In this document: piece after piece, positions 35,570 to 48,420 of the stretch | Layout of the letters: each line of letters starts with the position of its first letter | How positions within the stretch are numbered: the first letter of the stretch is position 1 | Assembly (NCBI GenBank): GCA_028751875.1 | Contig: CM054138.1 | Span: 42,141,209 to 42,205,208, forward strand | Direction: 5' to 3' | Length of the DNA stretch: 64,000 bases | Source: Rapana venosa | Lineage: Eukaryota > Mollusca > Gastropoda > Neogastropoda > Muricidae | Made by a program: the position numbers and the translations under genes | The notes under the pieces: generated by a model | The model's database searches: none | The model's input: the letters and a program-made list of their open reading frames with translations, nothing else | Told to the model about the DNA's origin: nothing

Positions 35570-35866
35570 AAAGGTAATGGTAAAGAAGTCCCATAACCTA
35601 TAAGGTCGTAGGGGAGCAAGGCGTCAGAGACCTCACTTCTCTAGGGCCAGCATATTGAGAGCGGCGCCCATCTCCTCTCCCTCACTGCTTTACCTTTCCT
35701 GACCCTAAAGAGGGCAGGTACCCATTTACAGCTGGGTGAACTGGGGGAACTGTACTGAAGCCAAGGCGCGCAAACGGTCACCCATCCAACTGGTAACCAC
35801 GCTCGACGCTGCTTAACTTGGCTGGGGGAAAGCGAGTGCTCCGACCACTGAGCTATCCCGTCCCCT
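35570..35866 (-). repeat. Composite tRNA/5S-rRNA-derived SINE, family C, copy 2
   Basis: Same order as copy 1: GGGGACGGGATAGCTCAGTG, then TTAAGCAGCGTCGAGCGTGG and TTGGATGGGTGACCG, then GGGTACCTGCCCTCTTTAGG. It keeps the 5S-like segment better than copy 1. The two copies sit about 200 bp apart in the same orientation. Confidence 0.85.
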
Positions 35867-35934
35867 TAATAAGATGGCTTAAAACAAACAAAACATGGTT
35901 TACCTACACACACACACGCACGCACACACACACA

Positions 35935-36110
35935 CAGAGAAAACATCTTGCACACGTTAAAACCTGTTCTGCTTTTCAGAAGAGTAGGCCATTGTGTGCC
36001 TGTGGGAAGGAATGACAAAAATTTACAAAACCACATGCACATAGAAACTGGATGTCAAAAAACACACGAGTGCTTATTCCATTATCCTTGAAATAAAAGA
36101 ATTTAAAAAA
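35935..36110 (+). repeat. tRNA-derived SINE, family A (3' part)
   Basis: It runs from CATCTTGCACACGTTAAAAC through GCCATTGTGTGCCTGTGGGA to TTCCATTATCCTTGAAATAA. Confidence 0.8.
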
Positions 36111-36179
36111 AGAAAACACAAACACACATACACTCACACACACACACACAAACACACACTACACACAACCTTTAACACC

Positions 36180-36375
36180 CCCCCCAAAAAAAAAAACCAG
36201 CAAAAAAATGAACGAACACCATCAAGCAGAATGCCCCTCTGATCACCACATAACAAAGACCAGTCTGTGGAACATAAATCGACAAATATGTTGCATACAA
36301 TTCTGTACAAAGACACAGCAAGAAGAAAAAAAGCCAGGAGCAGCGTGATCAATCGATCGATCAATCAGTAAAAAA
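36180..36375 (-). repeat. Dispersed repeat, family F
   Basis: Inverted counterpart of 10690-10995: CAAATATGTTGCATACAATT, CTGTACAAAGACACAGCAAG and AAAGCCAGGAGCAGCGTGAT. It has a single copy of the 67-bp unit. Confidence 0.85.
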
Positions 36376-37030
36376 GCAGAGCAGGCACGTGATGTACACA
36401 CCACCCTGTGACAGCGATGCTCACACACTGCACTGGGTGTCTTCAGGCCACAGCGTTAAGGCCAAACCAGCCACACCGGCCTTGGATGTAGTACTGTAGA
36501 GATTTCAGTGGATATAAGCGGGTTATTAAAGTTAAAAAGAAATGTACGTGTACACATTATCTTTAAGACTCACTCACTCACTCGCAGACACATGTATGTA
36601 TGTACTCATACAAACGCATATACATGGGAGAGCTCATGCATAATTATGAGAGTGTGCACACATATAGAGACACACACACACACGCACGCACGCACGCACA
36701 CCATAGTGCACAAATCCAACATCATTCAGTCAAGAGTGCTAAACTTAGCGTGACCCTTCCTTTTACCTAGTCCCAGTGTGGTCAGTTCCTGCTATAATCA
36801 GCACCAGCTGGGCTGGGATGGGATGGAATGGACAGCAGCTGAGAGCAGCTGAAAGTAAGGGAAACTGACAGCTGTAACACACACACACACACATTACCTA
36901 CACTACAGACTACCATCAATAAAATAATGGAAATGACACCAAAGAGAAATAAAAAGACAAAGAGATGCAGGCCAGACACGAACAAGGCACTTTGATAAAC
37001 AGGTCAATACAGCTTCAGCGGTTCACAGAG
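36376..37030. other. Gene-free stretch
   Basis: No exon is recognised. Short CA runs lie at 36670-36700 and 36878-36893. Confidence 0.5.
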
Positions 37031-37034
37031 AAAA

Positions 37035-37480
37035 CATTCACGAATGGCAGACCATCCCCGAAGTGGGAATGCGGCTACCTTCATGGTGGGCAAAAAAACC
37101 TGTCACGTATGCAAGATCTCACCACCGGTGAACCTCAAAGCTCTAGAAGAGGAACGGAGGAAAAAAATTATTTTTTTAAAAAGACAAATAGATGGTGATC
37201 TCATCAGTTAAAAAACTCTCACCACTGTTGAACCTTGGAACACTAGCCAAGACAAAAGAAAAACCAAACAAACAAAAAAACAGAAAACAAAAAAAGTCAG
37301 ATAGATTGTGATCTTTAACAAACAAAAAAACAGAAAACAAAAAAAGTCAGATAGACTGCGATCTCTTCAGTTAGAAAACTCTCACCGTTGCTGAAATGCA
37401 GAGCTCTAGCTGAGGAACACACCAAAAATATAGCAGATAGGTTAGGATGTCTTCAGTTAGAATTCTCCCACACCTCAAGA
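37035..37480 (-). repeat. Family B repeat with degenerate tandem copies
   Basis: The first unit carries GAAGTGGGAATGCGGCTACC and CAAGATCTCACCACCGGTGA. Shorter units starting GATCTCATCAGTTAAAAAAC-like sequence recur near 37195, 37365 and 37445. A 51-bp block with ACAGAAAACAAAAAAAGTCA is exactly duplicated at 37270-37350. Confidence 0.75.
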
Positions 37481-37577
37481 TATGATGCACTAAGGTATTA
37501 CAGTCACGCACCGTCTGCACACTTCAGAGGGAAAAAAACCCTAATGATCCGATGTTCATGACGATGTAAATTCAGCG

Positions 37578-37655
37578 TGTGAGTGTGTGTGTGTGTGTGT
37601 GAGTGTGAGTGTGAGTGAGTGAGTGAGTGAGTGTGTTTGAGTGTGTGTGTGTGTT

Positions 37656-37714
<59 letters not shown>

Positions 37715-37745
37715 CTGTGTGTGCATGTGTGGCTATCTGTGTGTG
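37578..37745. repeat. (GT)n/(GAGT)n microsatellite
   Basis: GAGT and GT runs of about 160 bp. Confidence 0.95.
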
Positions 37746-38124
37746 TGCACATGTGCGTGCATGTCTGAGTGTGTGCAAACTTGCGTGCATGAGAGTGTGT
37801 TTGTGTGTAAATACATTAACACATGTACACATCATTCTGCCTTTTCTCTAGCACAAGCTAGTATCATGACTGACAGGAGAAGGATGAAGTACAGTACACA
37901 CAGGATTTCAGACACTGCAAACTCCAATACTTCCTTCAAACAGCAAAAATAAATCAACTAGTCTATCCTTGTCACTTTGGTTTTGTCTCACACTGTGTAT
38001 CTGTAATTGTAAACTGCTACAGAGAAATACTGAATGGAAGCAATACAGAAAAAAATAAAATAATAAAAAAATTTTAAATAGCTATCCTCCACTTCATCTG
38101 TCACAATTTCAAACTACAATACTA

Positions 38125-38225
38125 TCATGATGTGGCTACCCTAATATTGGAGGGGGGGGGGGAACGGTCACATGCGCAAAAAATCTCACCATTGGTAAAC
38201 CTCAGAGCTCTAGCAGAGGAGAAAC
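38125..38225 (-). repeat. Dispersed repeat, family B
   Basis: The reverse-oriented core is AAAATCTCACCATTGGTAAA and CCTCAGAGCTCTAGCAGAGG. Confidence 0.75.
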
Positions 38226-38869
38226 CAAAAACACAAAAAAAATCAACAACAAAAAAACAATGGGAAGAAAGTTTCCTAGACAGTCTCTATCAAGTCCAAG
38301 GTTATTTTCTGAAGCTGCTAAATTTTGTTTTCCCCCCAGACAGTCTGAATCTGCTTGTACAGCAGTCAGATATGATACAGATGATGTTCTACACGGCAAA
38401 AAGGACATTACACTAACCATCCAACTAACTATTCTAACAATACTAGTTAACTACATGCAGTATATAATAAATGTTGTTTAAAAATATCACACTTTTTATA
38501 AGCCCACCTCTGTTTTTTGATACACCTGTGCTGTGGAGCGATATGACTGGTAAGTATGTTGATAATACTGTGGCAGTTTACTCTGTGATGTAAGTACATG
38601 TCATGCACCCAGCATGTGAATCAAACAGACACACAATCACACAAAATATCTGACAACTAAAATAAGCTTTTCAAAGTAAGACCAGTAGTTGCATCTGTAA
38701 AAAAAGAATCCAACTAATCATTTCATTTAACTATCTAAAAAACGTGACGACAAAGCTGTTTGAGAGGGAAAAGTGAAGAGACAAAAAAAAAAAGTGAGAA
38801 TAAATAAAGGCATCCATGTACATGTATATTCAAGGGGATTTTTACCCTAGAGTGCTGAACACCACTCTC

Positions 38870-39080
38870 CCAAAAAGCCTTCAAATGGGACTATAAACCA
38901 AGGCCCCAAGTGTGAAAGCATGCAGAACATCTTGCGCGCATGTTAAACCTGTTTCGTTTTTCGAAGAGTAGGCCATTGTGTGCTAGTAGGAATGGATGAC
39001 AAAATTTATGAAACCACATGCACATAGGGACTGGATGTAAAAAACTACAGAAGTGCCTATTCCATTATTCTCAAAATAAA
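38870..39080 (+). repeat. tRNA-derived SINE, family A
   Basis: It carries GGGACTATAAACCAAGGCCC, GTAGGCCATTGTGTGCTAGT and TTCCATTATTCTCAAAATAA. Confidence 0.8.
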
Positions 39081-39155
39081 AGAATAGACATTTTTTGTTT
39101 AAATCTATGACTACATAGTACTTATATAGTCATGCTAGTGTTGGAATTAGTGATA

Positions 39156-39188
<33 letters not shown>

Positions 39189-40178
39189 GATGGGGGGGGG
39201 GTAAAATACAAGTGTGCCAATATGCAGAAAGGCAGTCAGACAGAAATTTTGAAACATTGATGATTTTATGCCCAATTCATGTTTAAAAACATCTCATTAA
39301 AAATAAAACATGAACACTGCCCACCACAGACTTTCGCTAAAAATTTATGATAAACATTCAAGTTTTCAAACTATGGAGAGAGAAAAAAAAACAGAAATCC
39401 TTGTTTTCTGCTAATATGAGCAATGTTTAAAAACAACAATATAAAAGCATAAAAAGAAAACCTTGCTGTAGCCAGCATGATTTTTTTTTTTAAAAGCACA
39501 ACGCTCAACTGTTTTCAAATCCCAAACAATATTTAAAGGCACAGCCATTTTCAAACAGCATAAATTGTAAGCAGTCCAATCTTGTAATTATTTCACAATC
39601 TCGCACAAAACTTCTACAAAACACACACACACAACTTGAGATATAAACAATTTCTGGTGATAAGACACACACATCTATAGATATAAACAAATTCCGGTGA
39701 TAAGACATTCAAAGTCTACACCTCTCCAAAGAGCATCGTTATCTTGTGTCGAGGCAGACAAGAGCCCATAACAGCATACTGAACGTATCTAACCTCCTCT
39801 GAGATTACAAAAATTCAGTTTAATGAAAGGAAAAGGAATGGATTCAGCAGAGATGTACATAAAAGTATACAAGCCAGATTGACACCACATCACCTCTGCA
39901 AACCAAATGACATACAGTTACTGCCAAAGACTATCTCACTGTATGTGCCAGTGTCAGTCAGGGAGTCAGCTAACATGAAAAAGGAAAGAGGGGGGAGAGA
40001 ATAGTGAGGGAAAAAAGGAGAGGACGGGGGGGGGGTCTCCCCATTTCACTGTATCATCAGTCAGGATCACTCAAGGAGTAAAGAGAAAGGGAAAATTATC
40101 AGCATCACCTCATCTTCTCCAGCTTCATTATATCAAAAGTGTGCGCTCTTTGAGATAAGAGTTCTTACACCATTACTC
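39081..40178. other. Gene-free AT-rich stretch
   Basis: No exon is recognised. A (GT)n with a G-run lies at 39160-39201. If the Rab gene uses the minus-strand AATAAA at 40241-40246 this lies beyond its 3' end; otherwise it may be untranslated region. Confidence 0.4.
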
Positions 40179-40179
40179 A

Positions 40180-40265
40180 TTACAAGCGAATGCAAGTGCT
40201 TTGATTTGTTTTTACAAGATATAGCACTATATAAATTCCATTTATTATAATTATTATTACTTTTT
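40180..40265 (+). repeat. LINE 3'-tail repeat
   Basis: GAATGCAAGTGCTTTGATTT and AAATTCCATTTATTATAATT match the tails at 4862 and 41425. Confidence 0.7.
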
Positions 40266-40878
40266 TTTTTTAAACTCTGTTACATATTGGTCTGTTGTTG
40301 TGCACATCAGCAGAATTTAGCAAGTTCCCAACCCCCCACCTTTTTTTTTAACAACTTGTGAACAGTTAATATTATGAACTCTTTAGAAATACAGCATGCT
40401 ATAAGGCACTAGCTTCTCTGCTCATGCGTTAGTGATTTAAAAAAAAAAAATTTTTAAACAACAACGACAAACTCTTAACAAGTGCGCTGATATACATACG
40501 AATTCCCTAACAAGTTCAGCAACCTGAAGCAGTTTAACGGACGTCCACACAGCAACATTCCGAGAGAGCGATGCACACTGGTGAGGAATGTATCCAACTC
40601 TGCGAGAGGCAGCTCTCAGCTCTTCTGTCACTCGACACTCAGGAAACAGTTTCTCCCTTCTTCGATCATCGAAGTCAGAAAATAACATTCCGTCTCCTTC
40701 AACCCGGAAAATCATAGGAAATCATCAACAGAACACACACACACACACAGGTTTACATCTCTGACGCTATATCACTGAGAGTGAACAGACGTAAAATCAA
40801 AGACAACAACAATCCCTGACGCTGGAGGCTACACAGACATATCACACACACACTCGCTCGGCGCTACGAGCACGTCCA

Positions 40879-41076
40879 TCACAAATAGCCACAGCACCAT
40901 CCCCTCGGTGCCGGCAGCTCCCCCTCCCCCTTCTCCATCTGCGCGTCGGCGCTGTCCTGGCGCTGCAGGGTGGACTGGTTCAGGTCCACCACGGCCTTCC
41001 TGTCTGGGGTGGACACGTCGTTGTTGGTGTTGCCGTCCTGGTGGTCCAGGATGTCCTCGCACAGACCCTGGAACGG
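40879..41076 (-). CDS. Rab15-like exon 7 (C-terminal hypervariable tail)
   Basis: With the acceptor TGTTCCAG the join gives DK|PFQGLCEDILDHQ, which aligns without gaps to the last helix of Rab8/15-type proteins. The tail is polar and ends WCCGYL then TGA, with paired Cys for prenylation. The acceptor has a weak CTG-rich tract, so its exact position is less certain than the others. Confidence 0.8.
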   Translation of the reverse strand, partial: PFQGLCEDILDHQDGNTNNDVSTPDRKAVVDLNQSTLQRQDSADAQMEKGEGELPAPRGWCCGYL

Positions 41077-44000
41077 CTGGAACATGCAGCAGCAGCAGCA
41101 TCCTGCAGGTTCTTCTACTTTGTCGTTTTAAATCTTTATTCGCTCTTTCTCTATTTCTCGTCACAGTGATCTGGAATGTTCTCCCTCTTTCCGAAAAGCC
41201 TACTTTTGACACTTTTAAAGTCAAGCCTCAAAACACATTTATTTCAATTCTAAGACTTTCCCCTCTTGTTTCATCTCATTGTGCATGCGTGCATGTATGG
41301 GTGCGTGCGTGCATGCGTGCGTGTGTGTGTGTGTGTGTGTGTGTGCACGTGTGTGTGCGCGCGTGTGTATTTACATTTCAATTTGTAAAAACTATTAATT
41401 GTAACTTGTTGCATGTGTGAGAGTAGGATGAATGCAAGCGCTTTGATTTGTTTTTGCAAGATATAGCGCAATACAAATTCCATTTATTATTATTATTATT
41501 ATTTTAATTCTTATACCATCATAGGCAACTTTAGTCAACAGTCAACCCTACCATTCACAACTTTCATTGACAGCAACAAGGTTTCACACCTACAGTTGAC
41601 TTGCGCAGTCATGTGATAGACATAGCGTCCTTCATGCCTGACCCAGTTTTGAGTGAAAAAAGTGACTGTGTTATTCTGACAGACACTAAATACCGAGATG
41701 TCAGCAACAGCACTGAAAAAATACTTGCTGGAGAAGAGAGTTCTTCAGTCGGAAATTTGGCGGCAAAAGAGTTAAATTACAGCACAATTCTAGAGCTTCC
41801 TACATCCATTAAGTTCTGGTGTTTGGAAATTTTTTTCAAATTTACCAAACAAACCACACAAAAATAACAAAAACAAAAACATCTATGTTGGGAATATCCA
41901 TCTTACTATTTTTAGTTGACAACAGAGTAATGACATACACCTTCTCAACAGTAAAAAAAACCCCAAACTGAAACAAACACACACACACACTCCAAAATTA
42001 AAATTAACATCAGTGCCAACTCCACACCCCCCAAAAGTCCTTTGGATAAGACTACAAACCGAGGCCCTGTGCACGCACGCACGCACGCAAAACATCTTGC
42101 ACACATGTTAAAACCTGTTCTGCTTTTTGAAAGAGAAGGCCATTATGTGCCGGAGGGAATGGATGACAAAATTTACAAAACTGCATGGATACAGGGACTG
42201 ATGTAAAAAAAACCACATGAGTGCTTATTCCATTATCCTTGAAATAAAAGAAAAAGAAAAAAAACACCATCTTGTTTACCTTGTCAAGACTGCTTGGGTC
42301 CTTAGCGCTGGTTTCATAGTATCTCAAGTTGTTGTCATCGGCAAACTGAACAAAGATAAACGCAAACATTCAGCATGGCTTGTATGATTATAGCAATAAG
42401 TGTCTATGTGTTTTATCTTGTCACACACACACAACTTTCAATGATGAAGATCACTATGGACACAGCAGCCATGCAGATCTGTGTCCACACACACACACAT
42501 ACACACACACAACTTTCAATGATGAAGATCGCTATGGACACAGCAGCCATGCAAATCTATGTCCACATACACACAAACACATACACAACTTTCAATGATC
42601 ATTACTAAAGATGCGGCAGCCATGCAGATCTATATGCATTGGAAGATCAAACACCAATGGTTTGCTTACCATGAATAGTTTTGTATGTGGAATACACTAC
42701 AATTCATTGCATATCAATCAAGCAGATCAAATTCCACTGGCAACAGGAGTGTTGACAGTCTTCTATACAAGTATCCATTTACACGAGCCACCAATCAGTG
42801 GTCTAGAGGTAACGCACCTGCCTAGAAAGCAAAATATCCGGGTTCAAAGTGTGCAGTGGTTCGAAAACTTTTCCCCCATGCCCGAGACTGGAAAATGGTG
42901 GTCTGGGCACTAGTCTTTTGGATGAGACAATAAACTGAGGTCCCATGTGTAACATGTATTTAACGCATGTAAAAGAACCCACGGCAACAAGAGAGCTGTC
43001 CCTGGCAAAATTCTGTAGAAAAAGCCACTCTGATAGGGAAATAAATACACTTACAGACAAGAAAGGAACAAAAAAAATGGGGTGGCGCTGCTCTTGTGGC
43101 GATGCACTCTCCCTGGGGAGAGCAGCCTGGAACCTCTGCTGTGACTTAAAGTGGCATACAATACAATACAATACATAACAAGTGTAGACCACAGAATGTG
43201 TTGTCAGTATCTAAACAGGAGTATGTGCGTACACGTATTCCAAAAGAGAGCATACCGTTTTTTTTTCTTTCTTTTTTTTAAATTCTTTAATATCGAGGAT
43301 AGTAGAATAAGCACTTATGTGCCTTTTTACATCCAGTCCTCGTGTGTATGCAGTTTTGTAAATTCTGTCATCTGATCCCACCGGCACACAATGGCCTACT
43401 CTTACGAAAAGCGGAACAGGATTTAACGTGTGCACAAGATGTTCTGAGTGCATTCGCACATGGGGCCTCAGTTTATAGTCTCATCTGAAAGACTTTGGGG
43501 AGAGTGGAATCTGCACTGATGTTAACTCCAGGGGAAAATATCCCCCTTGAACGGGAATCGAACCCGGGTCGTCAGATAGCTTAGTAGAACTACACACCTG
43601 CCGAGTGAAAGGTATCCTTTGAACTTCGTCCTAAAGGCCAAAACAAGATAGAAAAGCAAAAAGTATAAAGGGCAAACCTTTTGTGCCAGTGCAGTGGACA
43701 CCTGTCGCTGGGCCTCTCGATCACACTGATTACCTAGCATTATCACCTGCGTCTCTGGCTGGGAAAACTGCACACAGGTAATGTGGTATTAAGTCTCAAA
43801 ATGCGGAGCAAAGCATGACAGTGGTTCTTACAGCATAGATGTTCTTTTATCTGCTATGAGGGCTTTAGCATGTTGCAAAATGCATGCTGGAAACACTTTA
43901 AAAAGAAACTACAAGATATTGGTTTTTCCTGGAATGATGATATAACTCATTTATTATCTTATGATGATATCAAATGCCATAATTCACAAGAATATAGAAA

Positions 44001-44377
44001 CGTTGTATCACTTATCTACAGGTTTAAACTCAATGCTTTTAGATCTAAATTTTCAAAATCTGCAACGTGTATCTGTGGCGAAACTATTACCAATGCTCAC
44101 GTTCTTTTACAATGTCCAGATCTAAAAACCTTTTTACCCGTCTTCCCAGTCCGTTGCTTAGAGCAAATACTTAAAGACACCCCTTTAATGAAAGATATTG
44201 TATTGTCATTAACTCATTGTCCTATTATCAGATACCTATAGTACATTGTATTTTATTTAGTTGTAGAAATTGCAAAGTTAGTGTTTGAGCTGTTATTTCT
44301 ATCTTTTCAAAGTTCTTTTTTACGTTTTATCTTATTAATATTTGTTAATTGTCAATTATTAGCTATATGCATCCCCT

Positions 44378-44436
<59 letters not shown>

Positions 44437-47400
44437 TCCCGTCTGATATCACTGTTTAGTGGAAGGACGTTAAACTGAAGAACTACTACACACATGCACA
44501 TATGCGCATGTGTGCGTGCGCGCACACATGAGCACATATACGCACACACACATAAGCGCACACACACACACACACATGAGCACACACGCGCGCACACACA
44601 CGCACACACAAAACCACGTGTGTACATGCATGCTAAAGGGGGGAGATGCAAAAGATAGATAACAAAATTTAATATAGAGAGAGGTGGACAGATGAGTCAA
44701 TGTGTGTGTGTGTGTGTGTATGTGTGTGTGTGTGCATGTGTGCTACATGTGAGTACATGTGTGTGTGTGTGTGTGCATGTGCACACACACGCTTGTACTT
44801 GCATGCTTGTATGCATGCGTTTGTGCATGTGTACATGTGTGAATGAGTGTCTGGGTACATATTCCTACTTGCATAATTATATGTGTGTATTAACCCTAGT
44901 GGCGCGGTTCCCGGAATATTCCGGTAAAGGCGGGTCTAGGCTGTGTGGCGGATCCCGGAATATTCCGGGATGACGTGGGTGATCATAGTTGAAAGCTTAC
45001 TTTCGCTTTCAAAGGTCAGCCAATGAATGTTAAGGCCGTTGTAGGCCCGCAGAAAGGGGTGAAGGTCGTTTGACATACACAAGCAACGAAGAATCTGATT
45101 GGTTAAGAGTGTTTTTTTTTTTTTTTTCGGACCAGCCGAGATCGTCTTCAACAAAAATGGCGGCCAGCGATTGCACTACAATTTCTTCAAGCGTTTTTCG
45201 AGCTTTTTTACAAAATTGACAGCGAGGAGGAGTTTTAGAGGCTGGATTTGGTTGAAATAAACAATGAGAGAGACGATGAGGTAAGGATTGTGGAATATTT
45301 TTGAAAAACTTGGTAAAAATCGATCGTGATCGGACTGAATCGAGCGGTGCTAGTTTTGCTGGATGGACTTCTTCGCTACTCGGCGATTTCGACGTCACAG
45401 ATTGTTTTACTTTATTTTGACGCAACGAGGCTTCGAAATAACTGTTGTTGAGTCAAATCGCTATGCTGCTGAGTACTTTGCATCACATGAAATCAAGCAA
45501 TCTTTGTATTTTTGTCATAGAAAGCCACCACTTCGCACATTCCGCCATGACGGTCGCGATGGCGTCGATCTTGTCGCTGAACTTTTCCGAGTATTTGGTG
45601 ACCGATAAAGCGATACAAACTCCTTATTTTTTGAAAACTAATGTCAAGAAATAGTGTTTACCTAATCATGACATTTATGCACCGCAAGAACTTTGCTTAT
45701 CGTGTTAAAATCGATCCGGGGCCCTGACAGTGGAACAGCGATCGGTAGTGCGCACATGATTTTGGGGGGGGGATTTTTTTTTACATAATCATAAACACTA
45801 CACACTATTATAAAATTATACTCATTTAAAAGCATATTATCTCTTCTTTCCAGTGATCTATAGCTTAACACATTTAATTCAGTTTTATATATCAATATCA
45901 AGGGTTGTTTGAGCCCACCCTGCTCCAAAACAATGCTAGCCAATGTTAATTCAGCCAATAGAAGTGAGGCTTGTTGCTGTCTATTTAGCGCTACTAGGGT
46001 TAACAGTACATAAGTTTATATGATGCATACAAGCAAGCATGTAATTCAGAAACACATAATATGTATATATATATGCCAACCTACCTCTTTGACATAAAGC
46101 AGCCACTTGGCGAGTGATTCAAAGGAGCTACGACTGCAGATATCAAAGACCAGGACCACTCCCTGAAGACACAGCAGCAGAATGAACATTCAGTTATTGG
46201 TACTTTGAGACACTAGCAAAACTTAGCACGCTAAGACACACTTGTGAAACGGACATTCTTGCTAAGTCAATCAACATCCTCACTGCCTCAAAAGTGTGGA
46301 GTTAACATCAGTGCCGACTCCACTCTCCCCAAAAGTCCTTCGGATGAGACTATAAACCGAGGTCCCATGTGTGAACGCACACAGAAGATCTTGCGCAGAC
46401 ATTAAAACCCATTCCGCTTTTCAGAAGAGTAGCCCATTGTGTGCTGTTGGGAACAGATGTCAGTATTGACAAACCTGCATACACACAGGGACTGGATGTA
46501 AAAAAGCATGTGCATGTTTATTACATTATCCTCAAAATAAAAGACTAATAAATAAAAAAAGAATAAAAATTAAAGGTCATCATCAAGATTTAAAGCAGAT
46601 TTGCTCTTTCTTCTGAGTTTGACGAGAAAATCTCACTGAATGTTTAAAGTCCTTTGAATAAGACTAGAAACCAAGGCCCTGTCTGCGAATGCACACAGAA
46701 CATCTTGCACACATGTCAAAAAACCCGTTACACTTTTCAGAAGAGTAGGCCATTCCATGCTGCTAGGAACATATGACAACATTTCTAAATGCATGCACAC
46801 AGGTGTCATGCTTAAATACCATCCCTGAAGTCAGAAATGATGCTACCTAAACGGTGGGGGAGGGAGGGGAATGATTGCATATGCAAAATCTCACCATTTG
46901 GTAAACCTTGGAGCTCTAGCCACAGACTGAAAACCACAACAACAACAGTCATACTTTCTGTATTACAATCTTGCGACATGCTACATGCTCCATTAACTGA
47001 TCTGTCCACAAAAAAGACAGCCAAGAGCCTTGAGAAAAGCAAACTATTTTATCAGAGACAAACAACTCCAAACACATGTAACACAACACAACAGCCTGTG
47101 CTCAAAACACACCTTCATTTATCTATTTCATTTATTTATACTTTTATTTCGAGGATAAGAAAAATAAGCAGTCATGTGCTTATTTACATCCAGCCCCCAC
47201 GTGCGTGCTGTTTCTAAATTTTGTCATCCGTTCCCACCGGCACCTCAATGGCTTACTCTTCCAAAAGGTGGAACAGGATTTAATGTGTGTGCAAGATGTC
47301 CCGCATGCATTCACGCACGTGACCTCTGTGTATTGTCTCATCCAAAGGACTTTCAGGGGAGTGGAGTCAACACTGATGTTAACTCCAAGCAAAAAATTCC

Positions 47401-48352
47401 TTTGAACAGACATCTCAGTGATGGCTCAAACCTGGGCTTGAACCCAGGCTGTCAGATTGCAAGCACATCGCGCTACCCTGTGTGTGTATCACATCCAAAC
47501 TTTCAAAACTGCGAATTTCAATCAAATCTAAAGAAAATATGTAAACAACAAAATCTGCAACAATATGGGAACCATAACTAAATGAAACTGACAAAATTTC
47601 ATATTTTTTTCAAGTTCTCACTTGAAATATGAAAACAAAACCTAGAAACAAGAGTTATAACTTTTTTCTTTTTTTTAATTCCTCAGCTAGAGCTCTGAAA
47701 TACACCGATGGTGAGATTTTAGTGTACACGACCATTTTTTCCACATGAAAAACATAGCTGCATGCTAACTTTGGGGATTACAGCTGGGAACTGAACCTAC
47801 CAATTTTGCCACGACAGTCGGGAGGTACCTCCCAGCTCATTTCAATTTTCAACTGTCATGGGTTCTTTTGCTGTGCACATGTCCGTAAGCACATGAGACC
47901 AGCTAGTTTTCAGTCTCCTCCGAAAGACTTGACATTCAGTTTGATTTTCCCATCAAACTGTGAAGAATGGGCAAGGCTGGGAATTGAACTAAGAACTTCA
48001 CAATTTACAAGTTAGGCAGATGAATGTCTAAACCATCCTGCCACCTTCCTTCTAGTTAAATCTGTTCAAACATGCATGATGATTCTCCATATTGTCATTA
48101 CATACCATAGCTCTCCTGTAGAACTGTTTGGTGATGGCTTCAAATCTTTCCTGGCCAGCTGTGTCCCTGATTTAAAAAATAAATCAAACATGCACATGAA
48201 AATAACATCAACGATATTGTGGAGACTTTTTTCATTTGCGATATAAGCAAATAGTTCTAAAATATCATAGTTAAAAGTTTTCATCAAAACAACAAAAAAT
48301 CAAACAAACACACACAAAAAAAGCTTTTAGAAGTGGGTGCCTGTGGATGTCT

Positions 48353-48420
<68 letters not shown>

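Noticed and set aside
40908..41420. 170-codon + strand frame starting MPAAPPPPSPSARRR
   Set aside because: Its first part is the antisense of the Rab C-terminal exon and its second part is the LINE 3' coding relic; it is not one protein.
44953..44970. Heat-shock element reading of the CCGGAATATTCCGG palindromes
   Set aside because: Only one inverted GAA/TTC pair per palindrome, whereas functional elements need at least three; they lie within a transposon and no heat-shock gene is near.
45030..45425. 131-codon minus-strand frame inside the piggyBac-like element
   Set aside because: No transposase catalytic motif or piggyBac domain pattern; it probably reflects chance openness of the element.
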